Source: CATQHB01 sp965262595 (GTDB lineage: Bacteria; Chloroflexota; Dehalococcoidia; Lucifugimonadales; UBA3495). From it: 64,000 nt of DNA. Numbering within the stretch: position 1 is the stretch's first letter; each line of letters opens with the position of its first letter. Position numbers and translations under genes: made by a program. The stretch covers positions 186,001-250,000 of the forward strand of contig OZ253548.1 in assembly GCA_965262595.1 (NCBI GenBank). The letters run 5' to 3'. The notes beneath the pieces are model-generated. The model did not search any database, was not told the DNA's origin, and saw only the letters and a list, made by a program, of their open reading frames with translations. Positions 1 through 8,780 of the stretch are shown piece by piece.

Positions 1-744
1 ATAAAGCGCCTCGGGGAAAACGGACTGATTGTGCAGGATAACGGTGTGGTCGTCCACTATTTCAATAAACTCATTGGACTTTCCCAATACCGTTTGCGGC
101 TCATCATCCTTGTTCACTCCCTGATACTGCCGCCAGGTGGAAATGCCGCTGGCGGTGGAGGTGGGAGATACCAGCAACCAGGCGGAGTGACGCACGTCCT
201 GGGCAGTAAACTCTCCCCAGTCGTCGTGGAACTCCACGCCCTCGCGGAGCTTGAAGGTCCAGTCCTTGCCGTTGGGAGCCATTTCCCATGACTCGGCCAA
301 CTGGGGTTCATATTGGCCGGTAAAACGGTCCACGCCGACCAGCCACTCCAGTACCGGGCGTTTGTCGAGGTAACCGCTAATGATCACTTTGTAGCTGTAG
401 TTGGTGTCATAAGACTGGGCGCCTACGGCAACTCCCAACTTTGCAAGCCTGGCCTCGGCGGCCATCGGCGCTTCATTGGCCTGAGGCGCCGCCGTCGGAG
501 CCACCTGGTTCATAGCCGGCTCCTGGGCCGCAGAACTGCCTGGCATTTCCTGGGCCGGGGTGTCACTGCCGGCGCTGGGTTGTTGTTGCTGGGCCGGTTG
601 GGCCGGTTGGGCCGGTTGGATCTGCGGGTCCGTAGTGGTCTCGGCCGCCGGGGCGGCAGAGGACCCGCAGGCGACAATGAGGGCAAGCATCAGAGAAAGG
701 AAAACAGCGATGACGTGCTTCGGGTTTCGTAATGTGGTTCGCAT
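1..744 (-). CDS. ABC transporter substrate-binding lipoprotein, family 5 (partial)
   Basis: N-terminal 248 codons of a dipeptide/oligopeptide-type substrate-binding protein; the reading frame stays open to the window edge, so the 3' part lies outside. The ATG at 742-744 follows an AGGAGGTG ribosome site. Residues 1-25 form a lipoprotein signal with lipobox LIVAC and lipidated Cys26. A low-complexity Pro/Ala/Gln linker with PAQ repeats (about 27-98) would tether it to the membrane. The folded domain begins near residue 100 and includes SWEMAPNGKDWTFKLRE, a typical family 5 segment. It is clearly paralogous to the lipoprotein at 2909-4789 across the whole visible part. It lies last in a minus-strand importer locus, behind a hairpin after the second permease, so it may be expressed at a lower or separate level. 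Substrate is unknown. Confidence 0.9.
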   Translation of the reverse strand, partial: MRTTLRNPKHVIAVFLSLMLALIVACGSSAAPAAETTTDPQIQPAQPAQPAQQQQPSAGSDTPAQEMPGSSAAQEPAMNQVAPTAAPQANEAPMAAEARLAKLGVAVGAQSYDTNYSYKVIISGYLDKRPVLEWLVGVDRFTGQYEPQLAESWEMAPNGKDWTFKLREGVEFHDDWGEFTAQDVRHSAWLLVSPTSTASGISTWRQYQGVNKDDEPQTVLGKSNEFIEIVDDHTVILHNQSVFPEALY

Positions 745-809
745 AACTAAACACCTCCAGAAGATAGTCTAGGGTGGCCAGTTGAAACTGTAAGTTAAGC
801 CAAACTTGA

Positions 810-837
810 CGCTCGCCGTATCCACGCACGGCGAGCG
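810..837 (-). terminator. hairpin between permease C and the second lipoprotein gene
   Basis: A 9-bp perfect inverted repeat (CGCTCGCCG / CGGCGAGCG) with a 10-nt loop lies just after the stop of the permease at 860. On the minus strand it is followed by a moderately T-rich stretch. It could terminate partially before the distal lipoprotein gene. Confidence 0.5.
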
Positions 838-859
838 CTTACTTAACAATAGTTGTTGC

Positions 860-1762
860 TTACACATTCCTGAGTTTTGGGTCCAGCCGGTCGCGGAGCC
901 AGTCGCCCAGCAGGTTCATTGATAGTACGGTCAACAGGATGGCCAGACCGGGGAAGAAGGACAGCCACCAGGCGTTGATAACCAGCGCCCTCCCGTCGGC
1001 CACCATGAGGCCCCAGGCTGGATTCGGGTGTGGAATGCCGGCGCCCAGGAAACTCAAGGATGCTTCAAGAATGATTACCACGCCCACTTCCAGAGTTGCC
1101 AGAACGATGATGGTATTGACCACGTTCGGCAGCAGGTGGCGCAGGATAATCCGGGAAGTAGAAGCGCCGGCGACCCGTGCCTTGGCGATAAAGTCCTGGT
1201 GGCGCAGGCTCAACACCTCTCCCCGCACCAGCCGGGCGTAGCGAGTCCAGAGAGTCAGGGCGACCACGATAATCACGGTTAAGTAACTTGGCCCTAAAGC
1301 CGCCGCCAGAATCAGGGCTAGCAGGATGGATGGGATGGATATCTTGATGTCCACCAGGCGCATTATCACGTGGTCCCATAACCCGCCCCAATAGCCGGCG
1401 ATCAGCCCCAGAGTGGTGCCGACCAACCCGCCGCAGATGATGGAAACGGCGGCGATGGTTAGTGAAATGCGCGCCCCGTAAATGATGCGGCTAAGCATAT
1501 CCCGCCCCAGCTTGTCGGTGCCCAGGGGGTGGTTCCAAGTACCCCCCTCCAGCCAGGCGGGTGGCTGGAGCCGCTCCAGAATGTTGCCCTTGAATGGGTC
1601 ATGGGGCGCTACCTGGTCGGCGAAAACCGCCGGAGTAACCAGTACGAACAGCAGCACGGCCAGGGAGAGCAAGGGGTACCGGCGGGCCCAGGTTATCCCG
1701 CGCCTTATTTGACCGCCGGCGACTCCGATAGACTCTGGCAAGGTATTGGTTACATTTGCCAT
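860..1762 (-). CDS. ABC transporter permease, DppC/OppC type
   Basis: A 300-residue inner-membrane permease of the peptide/nickel importer class. The start has an AAGAGGAAC ribosome site. The protein shows an N-terminal membrane helix (about 30-50), then a periplasmic stretch with GTDKLGRDMLSRIIYGAR, the hallmark of the DppC/OppC N-terminal region, then five further hydrophobic segments. The cytoplasmic EAA-like loop (AKARVAGAST...HLLPN) that docks the ATPase is present around residues 190-215. It follows the DppB-type gene by 69 nt in the same orientation, so the two form the heterodimeric pore. No ATPase gene is linked. Transported compound cannot be told from the permease. Confidence 0.92.
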   Translation of the reverse strand: MANVTNTLPESIGVAGGQIRRGITWARRYPLLSLAVLLFVLVTPAVFADQVAPHDPFKGNILERLQPPAWLEGGTWNHPLGTDKLGRDMLSRIIYGARISLTIAAVSIICGGLVGTTLGLIAGYWGGLWDHVIMRLVDIKISIPSILLALILAAALGPSYLTVIIVVALTLWTRYARLVRGEVLSLRHQDFIAKARVAGASTSRIILRHLLPNVVNTIIVLATLEVGVVIILEASLSFLGAGIPHPNPAWGLMVADGRALVINAWWLSFFPGLAILLTVLSMNLLGDWLRDRLDPKLRNV

Positions 1763-1831
1763 CTAGCTGTTCCTCTTTCAAACCGATTCATAGTAACCGA
1801 TGAATAACCGATTGTGTCTGGAACGGAGGCA

Positions 1832-2755
1832 TCAGCTGGTGTAGCGAATTCGAGGGTCGAGGTAAGCATAGAGTACATCCACCAGCAGGTTGCTAGCGAT
1901 ATAAACAACGCCGAAAAATAGCACCACGCTCTGCACCACTTGAAAGTCCCGGGCGCGGAGGGCATCTATCGCCAGGAGTCCTACGCCCGGCCAGGCAAAC
2001 ACCGTCTCTATTACCACCGAGCCGGTCAGGAATCCGCCCAGGATAAAGCCGAAATAGGTCAGGGGCGCGATGGCGGCGTTGCGCAAGCAGTGTTTCCAGA
2101 TAACTTTCCAGTTAGGTATCCCCTTGATACGGGCCAGCTTGACATACTCGCTGTCCAGCACCTCCAGCATGGAGGAACGGGTCAGTCGCATTACCGCCGC
2201 CACCTGGAACCAGCCCAAGGCAAAGGCGGGCATTATCAGGCTGGTAAACCCCTCCCGTCCGGAAGCGGGCAACCAACCCAATGTCACGGCAAAAATCCAG
2301 ATGAGCACGATGCCAACCCAAAAGGAGGGCGCCGCCTGGCCCAGCAGAGCGACCACCTTTCCGGCGTAGTCAATGCCGGTATCCTTCTTGACCGCCACAA
2401 GTACTCCCAGGGGCAGGGCCAGCAGACCCGCCACCACCAGGGACAGGGCCGACAACTGAAGGGTAGCGGGCAGACGGGCAAGTATCAGGTCGCGGGTGGG
2501 CCGGCCGGGCCACTTGATTGATACCCCGAAATTTCCCTTGATCACGTTGCCCAGATAGACCAGGTATTGAACGTGTAAGGGCTTGTTCAGTCCCCACAAC
2601 TCGGCGGTCTGGATGAAGTCCTGCTCCGTGGCGTCTTCGGGCAGCAGCACGTCCATCGGATTGCCCGAGATGCGGGCGAGGGAGAAGACAATAATGCTCA
2701 TGGCGAATAGGGCCAGGAGAGCGTGAAACAGTCTAACGACGATGTAACGCTGCAT
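1832..2755 (-). CDS. ABC transporter permease, DppB/OppB type
   Basis: A 307-residue DppB/OppB-type permease beginning MQRYIVVRLFHALLAL, the classic start of this subfamily, with six predicted membrane helices and the conserved RISGNPMDVLLPEDAT-like periplasmic segment (usual form GDP at the same place). The EAA-type loop reads VKLARIKGIPNWKVIWKH around residues 180-200, followed by the LRNA motif. The C-terminus ends YAYLDPRIRY, as is usual. An AGGAAGG ribosome site precedes the ATG. It pairs with the DppC-type permease downstream and is separated by 153 nt from the substrate-binding gene upstream; that spacer contains strong inverted repeats. Confidence 0.92.
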   Translation of the reverse strand: MQRYIVVRLFHALLALFAMSIIVFSLARISGNPMDVLLPEDATEQDFIQTAELWGLNKPLHVQYLVYLGNVIKGNFGVSIKWPGRPTRDLILARLPATLQLSALSLVVAGLLALPLGVLVAVKKDTGIDYAGKVVALLGQAAPSFWVGIVLIWIFAVTLGWLPASGREGFTSLIMPAFALGWFQVAAVMRLTRSSMLEVLDSEYVKLARIKGIPNWKVIWKHCLRNAAIAPLTYFGFILGGFLTGSVVIETVFAWPGVGLLAIDALRARDFQVVQSVVLFFGVVYIASNLLVDVLYAYLDPRIRYTS

Positions 2756-2767
2756 ACCTTCCTCCTG

Positions 2768-2845
2768 GGGGCGCCGCGGGTTAACTTACCATTACCAGAG
2801 GATCCGGTCGTTGTGACGGTTGCCGGATACGAAAAGTGCGCCCCA
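2768..2845 (-). other. inverted repeats between lipoprotein and permease genes
   Basis: The spacer holds an outer pair GGGGCGC/GCGCCCC and an inner pair ATCCGG/CCGGAT. On the minus-strand transcript this forms a nested hairpin after the lipoprotein stop. Such structures often protect the abundant lipoprotein message or reduce read-through into permease genes; there is no clear T-run. Confidence 0.35.
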
Positions 2846-2908
2846 ACTCCGCCTTTGAACTTTGGCATGAGGCGCACGTATTTAACTTGCTATTCGGTTG
2901 GTTGCCGC

Positions 2909-4789
2909 CTATTGCGGTACGGTTTCAATGTATTCCAAGTGGGTGTAGAAACCGCTGATGAACCCCGGGAAGACGTAGCTGGAAATGTACTTCGGGTTAA
3001 TTGCTATGTCCGGGGCTACGTCAAACATCGGCAAGGTGCAGATATTATCAAAGCAGAAGTCACCGACTTCCTGCATTATCCTGGTTCGCTCTCCTTTCTC
3101 TACCGTCATATTCAACTCGTCAATCTTGCTGTCAATAAACGGATCTGCGAAGGAGTGAACCGAACCACAGGTACAAAACAGAGTTTCCAGGTGATAGACA
3201 GTGTAACTGTAGGTAGCGGAAGCGGATATGGTGTTGTGAATTTCCCGCGCCCGCCGCTGGGAACGGATTTCGCTGCCCTCGATGTTGGCCAACTTAGGTT
3301 TCAAGCCAATGGCTTCAAAGTCCAGGGCCATCGCTTGCCCGATGTCAATAACCTCCGGGAGGGAAGGGTTGGAATCCAGGGCTAAAGTGAACTCAAAGCC
3401 TTCAGGAAACCCGGCGGCAGCCAACAACTGTTTGGCGGCCTCCGGATCATAGCCGTACACTTCGTCCCACCGGTCGGCCCAAGCCGGGTTTCTCAACCCG
3501 GGCCAAACCAACTCGTCCAAGTCGGTAAACTTGACGTAAGATGGAATTGCCACTTTGGCGCCGGGCAGCAGAGCCTCAGCGATGGCTTTCCGGTTTACTG
3601 CCTTGGCCATTGCCTGCCGGACTTCCTTGATAAGCATTGGATTGTTGGGGTCAAGAGTTTCCGGCTCAGTGTGATAGTTGCCCCAGAAGGTCCAGTGGTG
3701 CTGGATACCCGGGAATTCGCCGGAGACGAACTGCATACCTCGTTCCCGCACGTCATCCCTGATGGTTCGCTCGACAACCGCCAAGTGCACTTGTTCCGTT
3801 AGCAATGCGGCCAGCCGCGTTGAGCTTTCAGCAACAGCCCGAAACTCAAGCTGGTCGTACTGGGGAACGACCCGCCAATGTTCTTCGGCGGCGTCATAAA
3901 GCACGTGGGAGCCTTCCACCCGCTCTACGTAGCTCAATGGGCCGGTACCGACCATTTTCTGGCCCATGCCCTCATCGCCCACGGCATCCCAACGGGCCTT
4001 GCTTTCCATGGGCAGATTCCGCCGTTTGCCCAAATTGAACAGAGCTTCCGGCAGCACAATTCCCAAGTGCACTACAACTGTGTGGTCATCAACAATTTCG
4101 ACAACCTCTTCGGCTCGCTGGGTTATAACCGCTTCAGGGTCATCGGATTTGACTCCCATAATCTTGCGCCAGGTGCTGATGCCGCTGGGCTTAGCGGTGG
4201 GCTGAACTAGCAGCCAGAAGGAGTGGCGCACATCTGCGGCGGTAAATTCGCCGTAGCCGTCCTGCCAGGGAATATCCTCACGGAGCTTGAAAGTCCAGTC
4301 CTTGCCGTTGGGAGCCATTTCCCAGGATGTCGCCAGCTCAGGAATATACTCTCCGGTCTTATTGTCTATCCCGATCAGGTATTCAGAGATGGGCCACTTG
4401 TCCAGAAAACCGCCGATGTTAACTTTGTAGCTGTAGTTGGAATCCCAGGACTGTCCGCCCACGGCGATTGCCACCTTGTCCAGGCGGGTGGCCATTGGTT
4501 CCACGGAGGCCTGCTGGGCAACGGCGGTCGGGGCGGGACTCTGGTCCGCCATTGCTTCGGGCTTGGTCGATGAATCCGGCATCGCTTCCGAAGAGCTGGA
4601 GCTGTCGGTCATTGCCGCTTCGCCGGACTGGGCGGGAGCCGCCGTTTGCGCCGCCGTTTGCGCCGAGGCGGCTGCCGGCGTATCTTCGGCAGTCGGGGCG
4701 GAAGAACCGCAGGCAACGATGAGGGTCAGAGTTAATACTATTGCAATAGTGGCGAATAGTTTGGTATTTTTAAATCGATTTCCTATCAC
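2909..4789 (-). CDS. ABC transporter substrate-binding lipoprotein, family 5
   Basis: A complete 626-residue extracytoplasmic solute-binding protein of the peptide importer class. The GTG start at 4787-4789 follows a GGAGGT ribosome site with 8-nt spacing. Lipoprotein signal with lipobox LIVAC and Cys27; then a long Ala/Ser/Pro/Thr linker to about residue 100; then the family 5 domain containing WEMAPNGKDWTFKLRED and, near the middle, VRQAMAKAVNRKAI, which matches the usual VRQAi-yaiDR motif. First gene of the minus-strand importer unit, behind the promoter at 4917-4946. Its closest relative here is the truncated lipoprotein at 1-744, suggesting duplication and possibly divergence of substrate range around one permease pair. 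Confidence 0.93.
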   Translation of the reverse strand: MIGNRFKNTKLFATIAIVLTLTLIVACGSSAPTAEDTPAAASAQTAAQTAAPAQSGEAAMTDSSSSSEAMPDSSTKPEAMADQSPAPTAVAQQASVEPMATRLDKVAIAVGGQSWDSNYSYKVNIGGFLDKWPISEYLIGIDNKTGEYIPELATSWEMAPNGKDWTFKLREDIPWQDGYGEFTAADVRHSFWLLVQPTAKPSGISTWRKIMGVKSDDPEAVITQRAEEVVEIVDDHTVVVHLGIVLPEALFNLGKRRNLPMESKARWDAVGDEGMGQKMVGTGPLSYVERVEGSHVLYDAAEEHWRVVPQYDQLEFRAVAESSTRLAALLTEQVHLAVVERTIRDDVRERGMQFVSGEFPGIQHHWTFWGNYHTEPETLDPNNPMLIKEVRQAMAKAVNRKAIAEALLPGAKVAIPSYVKFTDLDELVWPGLRNPAWADRWDEVYGYDPEAAKQLLAAAGFPEGFEFTLALDSNPSLPEVIDIGQAMALDFEAIGLKPKLANIEGSEIRSQRRAREIHNTISASATYSYTVYHLETLFCTCGSVHSFADPFIDSKIDELNMTVEKGERTRIMQEVGDFCFDNICTLPMFDVAPDIAINPKYISSYVFPGFISGFYTHLEYIETVPQ

Positions 4790-4916
4790 GAATATACCTC
4801 CAATTAACGAAAACTATAGCAATGCGTCTCAAATAAGATTGATAAGCTCCGAAATAGGTTGCAGATTTTCCGACTATTGAGCCTTCTATCCGGGTAGGCA
4901 GAGAAAACTTTGGGGA

Positions 4917-4946
4917 AGTATAGGGTTTCCTTTAGAGCCTTGTCAA
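4917..4946 (-). promoter_or_regulatory. sigma-70-type promoter for the first importer operon
   Basis: On the minus strand: TTGACA (4941-4946), an 18-nt spacer and TATACT (4917-4922). This is a near-consensus promoter placed about 120 nt before the GTG start at 4789, leaving an untranslated leader of roughly that length. Confidence 0.7.
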
Positions 4947-4989
4947 ACTAAATGTATTTCCGAACGCCGTTTAGCCGTAATACGAGAGG

Positions 4990-5038
4990 CCCCAAAACAA
5001 GCCGCCCCCCGGCAGGCAAAACCTGGCCGGAGGGCGGC
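4990..5038 (-). terminator. probable intrinsic terminator after the cupin-like gene
   Basis: A GC-rich hairpin (left arm from 5001, right arm to 5038, loop CAAAA) has about 15 paired positions with one mismatch and one bulge. On the minus strand it is followed by TTGTTTTGGG. It would end transcripts from the gene at 5164-5511 before the importer promoter. Confidence 0.6.
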
Positions 5039-5163
5039 GGTGATGGTGGCGCTGGTTTCGTTTAGTATTGCCGTCGGCGTACGGCTCACTTTTGCCGAAG
5101 CTTGCCGGGTATGAGCGCAATTTTATTGTTGTATTGGCCCAACGGTAAAAGCGGTATTTAAAG

Positions 5164-5511
5164 CTAATCGCCGATGTTTTCCGCCGGGGTTACCTGCAGC
5201 GTAATCATAAAGCCGTCCGGGTAGGTGGTGGTGTGGCCCCGTCCGGTGGTGTCCTCAATGAGGCGGACGTCCCCAGGAACGAATTCGTGGGAAGTGCCGT
5301 CGTGCAACCCGATAATCGTCCGGCCTACCAAGCCGACCTGCCAACGGCGGCGGGGGGCGGGATGGTAATCGGAGAACAACCCCGGTTCCCGCTCCGAGAC
5401 GCTGAAGTTCATCTCTGCTCCCTCCAGCTTAATGTCTTTCAAGGCGTCCGCCGGTAGTTCCTCGATGTGACTCTCGCCGTCATCGCCGCTGTACAGTCTG
5501 TAAACTCCCAT
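5164..5511 (-). CDS. small cupin-like protein
   Basis: A 115-residue protein with the size and beta-rich pattern of a single small cupin barrel. An AGAGGGGA ribosome site precedes the ATG. The most conserved element is GDVRLIEDTTGRGHTT near residues 80-95; the same element (GDIRLMEDTTGKGHTH) occurs in a second protein at 32689-33021, and both begin with a (G/A)(V/I)YR(L/V)(Y/F)S-D-(D/A)-GESHIE segment. The two are paralogues. The classical metal-binding HxH of cupins is not evident, so enzymatic function is uncertain. It is upstream of no obvious partner; the aldo/keto reductase gene lies 150 nt further up on the same strand. Confidence 0.75.
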   Translation of the reverse strand: MGVYRLYSGDDGESHIEELPADALKDIKLEGAEMNFSVSEREPGLFSDYHPAPRRRWQVGLVGRTIIGLHDGTSHEFVPGDVRLIEDTTGRGHTTTYPDGFMITLQVTPAENIGD

Positions 5512-5661
5512 TATTTCCCCTCTCTTTTTCAGTTAATGATTAACCGGCTAAAGGCTTGCCCCGTCCGCTTGGTTCGATATGCGCCGATTGGCAACTGGTT
5601 CGCAGGTCCCTTGCTGTCGGCATCTTTCAACAGTTTAACATAAGTCGGGGAGCGTCCCAAA

Positions 5662-6660
5662 TCAGCCGGCGAACTGCCGCCGGTTCAGCTCATCAAGCAT
5701 CGCAACCTTCTCGGCAGGCAATTGGGGCAGGTCGGAACAGGCGGCAGCTTCCTCAACTTCAGCGATGTTCTTGAAGCCGGGGGTCACTGTAGCAATGTCG
5801 GGATTGTCCAGGCAGAAGCGCAGGGCCGCCTGGGAAAGGGTGCGATAAGGGTCTTGCCGGAAGAATCGCAGCCTTTGGGCACGGGCAAAGTCCCGGGCTA
5901 CTTCCGAATCGGCGGCAACCGACCGGTCAAGACGGTCCACTAGTGCGCCGGCGGCGTGGGACCGAATCCCGATAACCCCGACGTTCTCCCGCCGGGCTAG
6001 CGGCAGGGTTTGTCCCTGGTCGATGTCGTCAAACCCTGGCGGGGGAATTGAAACGGCAGTCCGGTTCAGCATGTTGTAGAGAATTTGGGCGGAATCGAAG
6101 GAGCCGCTTTCCAAAAGTTCCCCGATAACCTGAGGCGAACCGTCCCAGGCAGTGATTCCAACGAATCTGATTTTGCCTTCCCGCACCAGATTTGCCATTG
6201 CCTGGGAGAGGGCAATACAGCCCGCTTGGTCCAGGAGTAGGGCGTACCGCGGTGGCGGACCGACGGCAGCCATATATTTGCCTGCTTCCAGTCCTACCTG
6301 GTGATGCACTTGGAGCAAGTCCACGTGGTCGGTATTCAGGCGGCGCAGGCTCTGCTCCACCGAGCGTCGAACGGCGTTTTCCATATCGAGTCGATCTTCC
6401 TCGGACTGCAACCTTACCTTGGTGGCAATGTAGACGTCCGAGCGGCGACCGGCCAGGCCCTTGCCCAGGTTTTCCTCGGAACGGCCGCCGCCGTACATGG
6501 GCGAAGTGTCAAAGAAGTTAATGCCCAGATCCAATGCTCTATGGATGGCGCCGATGCACTCGGCGTCGGTGGTTTCACCCCAGACGTGACCGATGCCGGC
6601 GCCGCCAAATCCCACTTCGGATACTTGCAGACCGGTGCGGCCCAGTGTCCGGTATTTCAT
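5662..6660 (-). CDS. aldo/keto reductase
   Basis: A 332-residue NAD(P)H-dependent oxidoreductase with the TIM-barrel AKR pattern. The start MKYRTLGRTGLQVSEVGFG is typical. The catalytic tetrad is visible: Asp in FFDTS, Tyr in PMYGGGRSEE, Lys in ATKV and His in LLQVHH. The C-terminal cofactor region includes the IATVTPGFKN segment that replaces the common IPG motif. The length is normal. It resembles the L-fucose/D-arabinose dehydrogenase-like AKR branch more than the short YajO type, but the substrate is not determined by sequence. The ATG at 6660 follows a weak ribosome site (GGCGGAGGAATA). Neighbours on the same strand are an HpaI-type aldolase and a cupin-like protein, which fits sugar-acid or keto-acid metabolism. 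Confidence 0.92.
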   Translation of the reverse strand: MKYRTLGRTGLQVSEVGFGGAGIGHVWGETTDAECIGAIHRALDLGINFFDTSPMYGGGRSEENLGKGLAGRRSDVYIATKVRLQSEEDRLDMENAVRRSVEQSLRRLNTDHVDLLQVHHQVGLEAGKYMAAVGPPPRYALLLDQAGCIALSQAMANLVREGKIRFVGITAWDGSPQVIGELLESGSFDSAQILYNMLNRTAVSIPPPGFDDIDQGQTLPLARRENVGVIGIRSHAAGALVDRLDRSVAADSEVARDFARAQRLRFFRQDPYRTLSQAALRFCLDNPDIATVTPGFKNIAEVEEAAACSDLPQLPAEKVAMLDELNRRQFAG

Positions 6661-6765
6661 TATTCCTCCGCCGAAATTCCCGGGTTTAAGGCTGGCAGCA
6701 AATCTTCATCTTTTTGGCACCTTTAGTTTTCCCGAGTTAATCGCCAAGGTCTCCCAATCGCGCAG

Positions 6766-6806
6766 CAAAAAATTAGGGGCCGCTCCCCGAAACGGGGAAG
6801 CGCCCC
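6766..6806 (-). terminator. intrinsic terminator after the HpaI-type aldolase gene
   Basis: GGGGC...GCCCC hairpin (6776-6806) with an AAA loop and about 13 paired positions; on the minus strand it is followed directly by TAATTTTTTG. A convincing rho-independent terminator about 80 nt after the stop codon. Confidence 0.75.
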
Positions 6807-6888
6807 ATTTTGAAATGGCTGAATTATGAGTCATGGATTTCTTGGTTGCCGGAGAGACCGGTTGCGGAAGGACCGGCCGCCCAGTGGG

Positions 6889-7671
6889 CTAGTGGCCGGT
6901 CGAGGCCGCCGCGTCGCGCATTACTTTAAGGTAATCCACGCTGGCGGTTTGCAATAGACTGCCCACGTTTCCGTGGAAATACTGGACTCCCAAGCCCAAA
7001 TACTTGGGGACCAGGTTGTCGGGGCAACTAACACCGGCAATCCGCCCGGCGCCACAGATTATTTGTACGCCCCGTTCCATTTGGGCTTGCACTTCGGGAT
7101 GGGTTTGCTGGCCGGGGTAGCCCATTGATTGAGACAGGTCGCCGGAACCGATGAAAAACACGTCCACGCCTTCCACGGTGACCAGTTCTTCCAGGTTATT
7201 GATCGCCTCCACCTCTTCCAGCATCAGACAGACCAGGGTGTTACGGTTGGCTTCAGCAACGTAATCGGCGGTGGCCCCGGAAAATCCGTAACCGGCGGGT
7301 CGGCTGCGGCTGAAAATGCCCCGATGACCTTCGGGGTAATACTTGACCGCATCTACGGCGGCCTCCGCTTCGGCGGCAGTGTTGACGTGGGGCACTTGTA
7401 CGCCCCAGGCTCCCCGGTCAAGAAAAGGAGCGATAATCTCCGGTTTGTTGCCCACCGGCCTTACAATGGGTGCGATGCCGCTCAGCTCGGCGGCGCGTAC
7501 CAGGTCTTCCGAGTTCTCGACGGTAATCGAACCGTGTTCGTTGTCAATCAGCACCCAGTCAAATCCCAGGTAGCCCAGCATTTCTACCACCGGGGCGGAG
7601 GGAAAGGTAATCATCACGCCGAAAACGGCCTTACCGGCGTTCAGCTTTTTCTTGAGCGTATTTTCCTGCAT
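6889..7671 (-). CDS. HpcH/HpaI aldolase family protein
   Basis: A class II, divalent-metal aldolase-type TIM barrel that cleaves or forms 2-keto-acids such as 4-hydroxy-2-oxoheptanedioate. Start chosen at the ATG at 7671 (260 residues, MQENTLKKKLNAGK) because GGAGGG lies 10 nt upstream and the family normally begins this way; an upstream in-frame start at 7743 is possible but has no ribosome site. Diagnostic segments: FDWVLIDNEHG with the catalytic-site Asp/Glu/His, IVRPVGN, GVQVPHVNT, and FFIGSGDLSQSMGYPGQ near residue 190, which carries the metal-binding region. Followed by a strong terminator. The real substrate remains open; citrate-lyase-like and macrophomate-synthase-like functions are known in this family. 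Confidence 0.9.
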   Translation of the reverse strand: MQENTLKKKLNAGKAVFGVMITFPSAPVVEMLGYLGFDWVLIDNEHGSITVENSEDLVRAAELSGIAPIVRPVGNKPEIIAPFLDRGAWGVQVPHVNTAAEAEAAVDAVKYYPEGHRGIFSRSRPAGYGFSGATADYVAEANRNTLVCLMLEEVEAINNLEELVTVEGVDVFFIGSGDLSQSMGYPGQQTHPEVQAQMERGVQIICGAGRIAGVSCPDNLVPKYLGLGVQYFHGNVGSLLQTASVDYLKVMRDAAASTGH

Positions 7672-7832
7672 GGCGCTCGGCCCTCCTTGAAGCTCAGGCT
7701 TGAAGTTGTCCGGGAGCGGATTTTGATCGGCGCTAACGGACAACCAGGGACAACGACTACCTATGATAGAAACTCAGCAATAACCATCCGTCTATTGCAA
7801 CCGTTTAGTCAAACCGACTCAATAGCCGGTGT

Positions 7833-8333
7833 TTAGGGATTGGGTAGCCGATAAAGATTGATTACAAAACGCCGTATGGTAGTACCGGCAATAATCCCGG
7901 CGATAGCGCCCAGGGTGCCCGCCGTCGCGCCGGCCATCACCCCCAAGCTCTTCGACGTGATAGCCTGACCGTCCACGCTGTCCATCTGAATCACGGCAAA
8001 GGTCAAGCCCAGGCAAGCCCCTATTACTAAGGATATGGCACTGCCCAGAATAAGTCCCTTGTATTTAGCCACGAACCCCTTGCTGCCCGGCCAGACGACC
8101 GACTCGGTAATGATGACAACCATCGCTCCAACCAGCACTCCGGCGATGGCCCAACCAACGGCTTCACCCATAAGGTCTGCCGGAGGGTGTCTCGGATTGG
8201 GGTCGGTGGCCAGAATAAGCAGTCCCAGATTGGCTGCCACCGGAACGACAATCATACAGGCGGCCACGACCGCTACCACCAGGGTGGTGCCCAAGATTGC
8301 CTCCCGAGTCCGATTTTCTCTAACAGCGTTCAT
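7833..8333 (-). CDS. small integral membrane protein of unknown function
   Basis: A 166-residue protein with four clear hydrophobic segments (about 14-38, 60-80, 92-115, 132-152) separated by short polar loops such as LATDPNPRHPPADLMGE. The second half is Gly/Ala-rich, with a small-residue pattern (GVMAGATAGTLGAIAGIIAGTT) that would pack tightly in a helix bundle. I do not recognise a named family. The ribosome site is weak (GGGGTAATGA). It is isolated: 160 nt from the aldolase gene downstream and nearly 600 nt from the next gene upstream. Confidence 0.65.
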   Translation of the reverse strand: MNAVRENRTREAILGTTLVVAVVAACMIVVPVAANLGLLILATDPNPRHPPADLMGEAVGWAIAGVLVGAMVVIITESVVWPGSKGFVAKYKGLILGSAISLVIGACLGLTFAVIQMDSVDGQAITSKSLGVMAGATAGTLGAIAGIIAGTTIRRFVINLYRLPNP

Positions 8334-8705
8334 TCATTACCCCATATGGTTAAGTTGTTGGGATGTCCGGTCAGCTTGGACCCATGCCGAATCCACGCCG
8401 GTGAGTCCGTTTTCTTCCGTCACTAAGGATATTACTAATAATACGCAGGGTCAAATATTTTTTAGGATAATAATGGCGATTCACCAAATTGATAATGCGA
8501 CGTAGGAAGGCGAGAGACGTAGGTAGGCCGGAAGTGGGCGGCGCTATGCCGGGTCATTCAATCGACAAGGAAAAGCCGACGACAAGGAAAAGCCGAACAT
8601 GGTGTGCCTGTCGGACCACAAACCGGCGATTCGACAAGCTCCAGGTGAACGGTGATACACCGGAATCAGGACTTTTGATAAGCCCTGGAGGGTAAGGACA
8701 GTCTA
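8334..8705. other. intergenic stretch with a tandem 17-bp repeat
   Basis: About 370 nt between a membrane-protein gene and the promoter of the second importer. No convincing gene is seen on either strand. It contains two perfect adjacent copies of CGACAAGGAAAAGCCGA at 8563-8579 and 8580-8596. Confidence 0.6.
8563..8596. repeat. 17-bp direct tandem repeat, two copies
   Basis: Two identical adjacent copies of CGACAAGGAAAAGCCGA. Likely replication slippage product; no coding context. Confidence 0.8.
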
Positions 8706-8734
8706 TTGACAGTGGTGATGCCAGAGTATATATT
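8706..8734 (+). promoter_or_regulatory. sigma-70-type promoter for the second importer operon
   Basis: TTGACA at 8706-8711, a 17-nt spacer and TATATT at 8729-8734. The start site would fall near 8741, giving a leader of about 185 nt before the ATG at 8925. Confidence 0.72.
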
Positions 8735-8750
8735 CTCGCTACCATAAATC

Positions 8751-8780
8751 CGTGCAGGAAACCTGCACGTGATTTTATTG
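8751..8780 (+). terminator. leader hairpin resembling an attenuator
   Basis: CGTGCAGG-AAA-CCTGCACG, a perfect 8-bp stem with a 3-nt loop at 8751-8769, followed by TGATTTTATTG. It begins about 10 nt after the predicted transcription start and looks like an intrinsic terminator placed in the leader of the importer operon. No known riboswitch fold is recognised. Confidence 0.5.
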
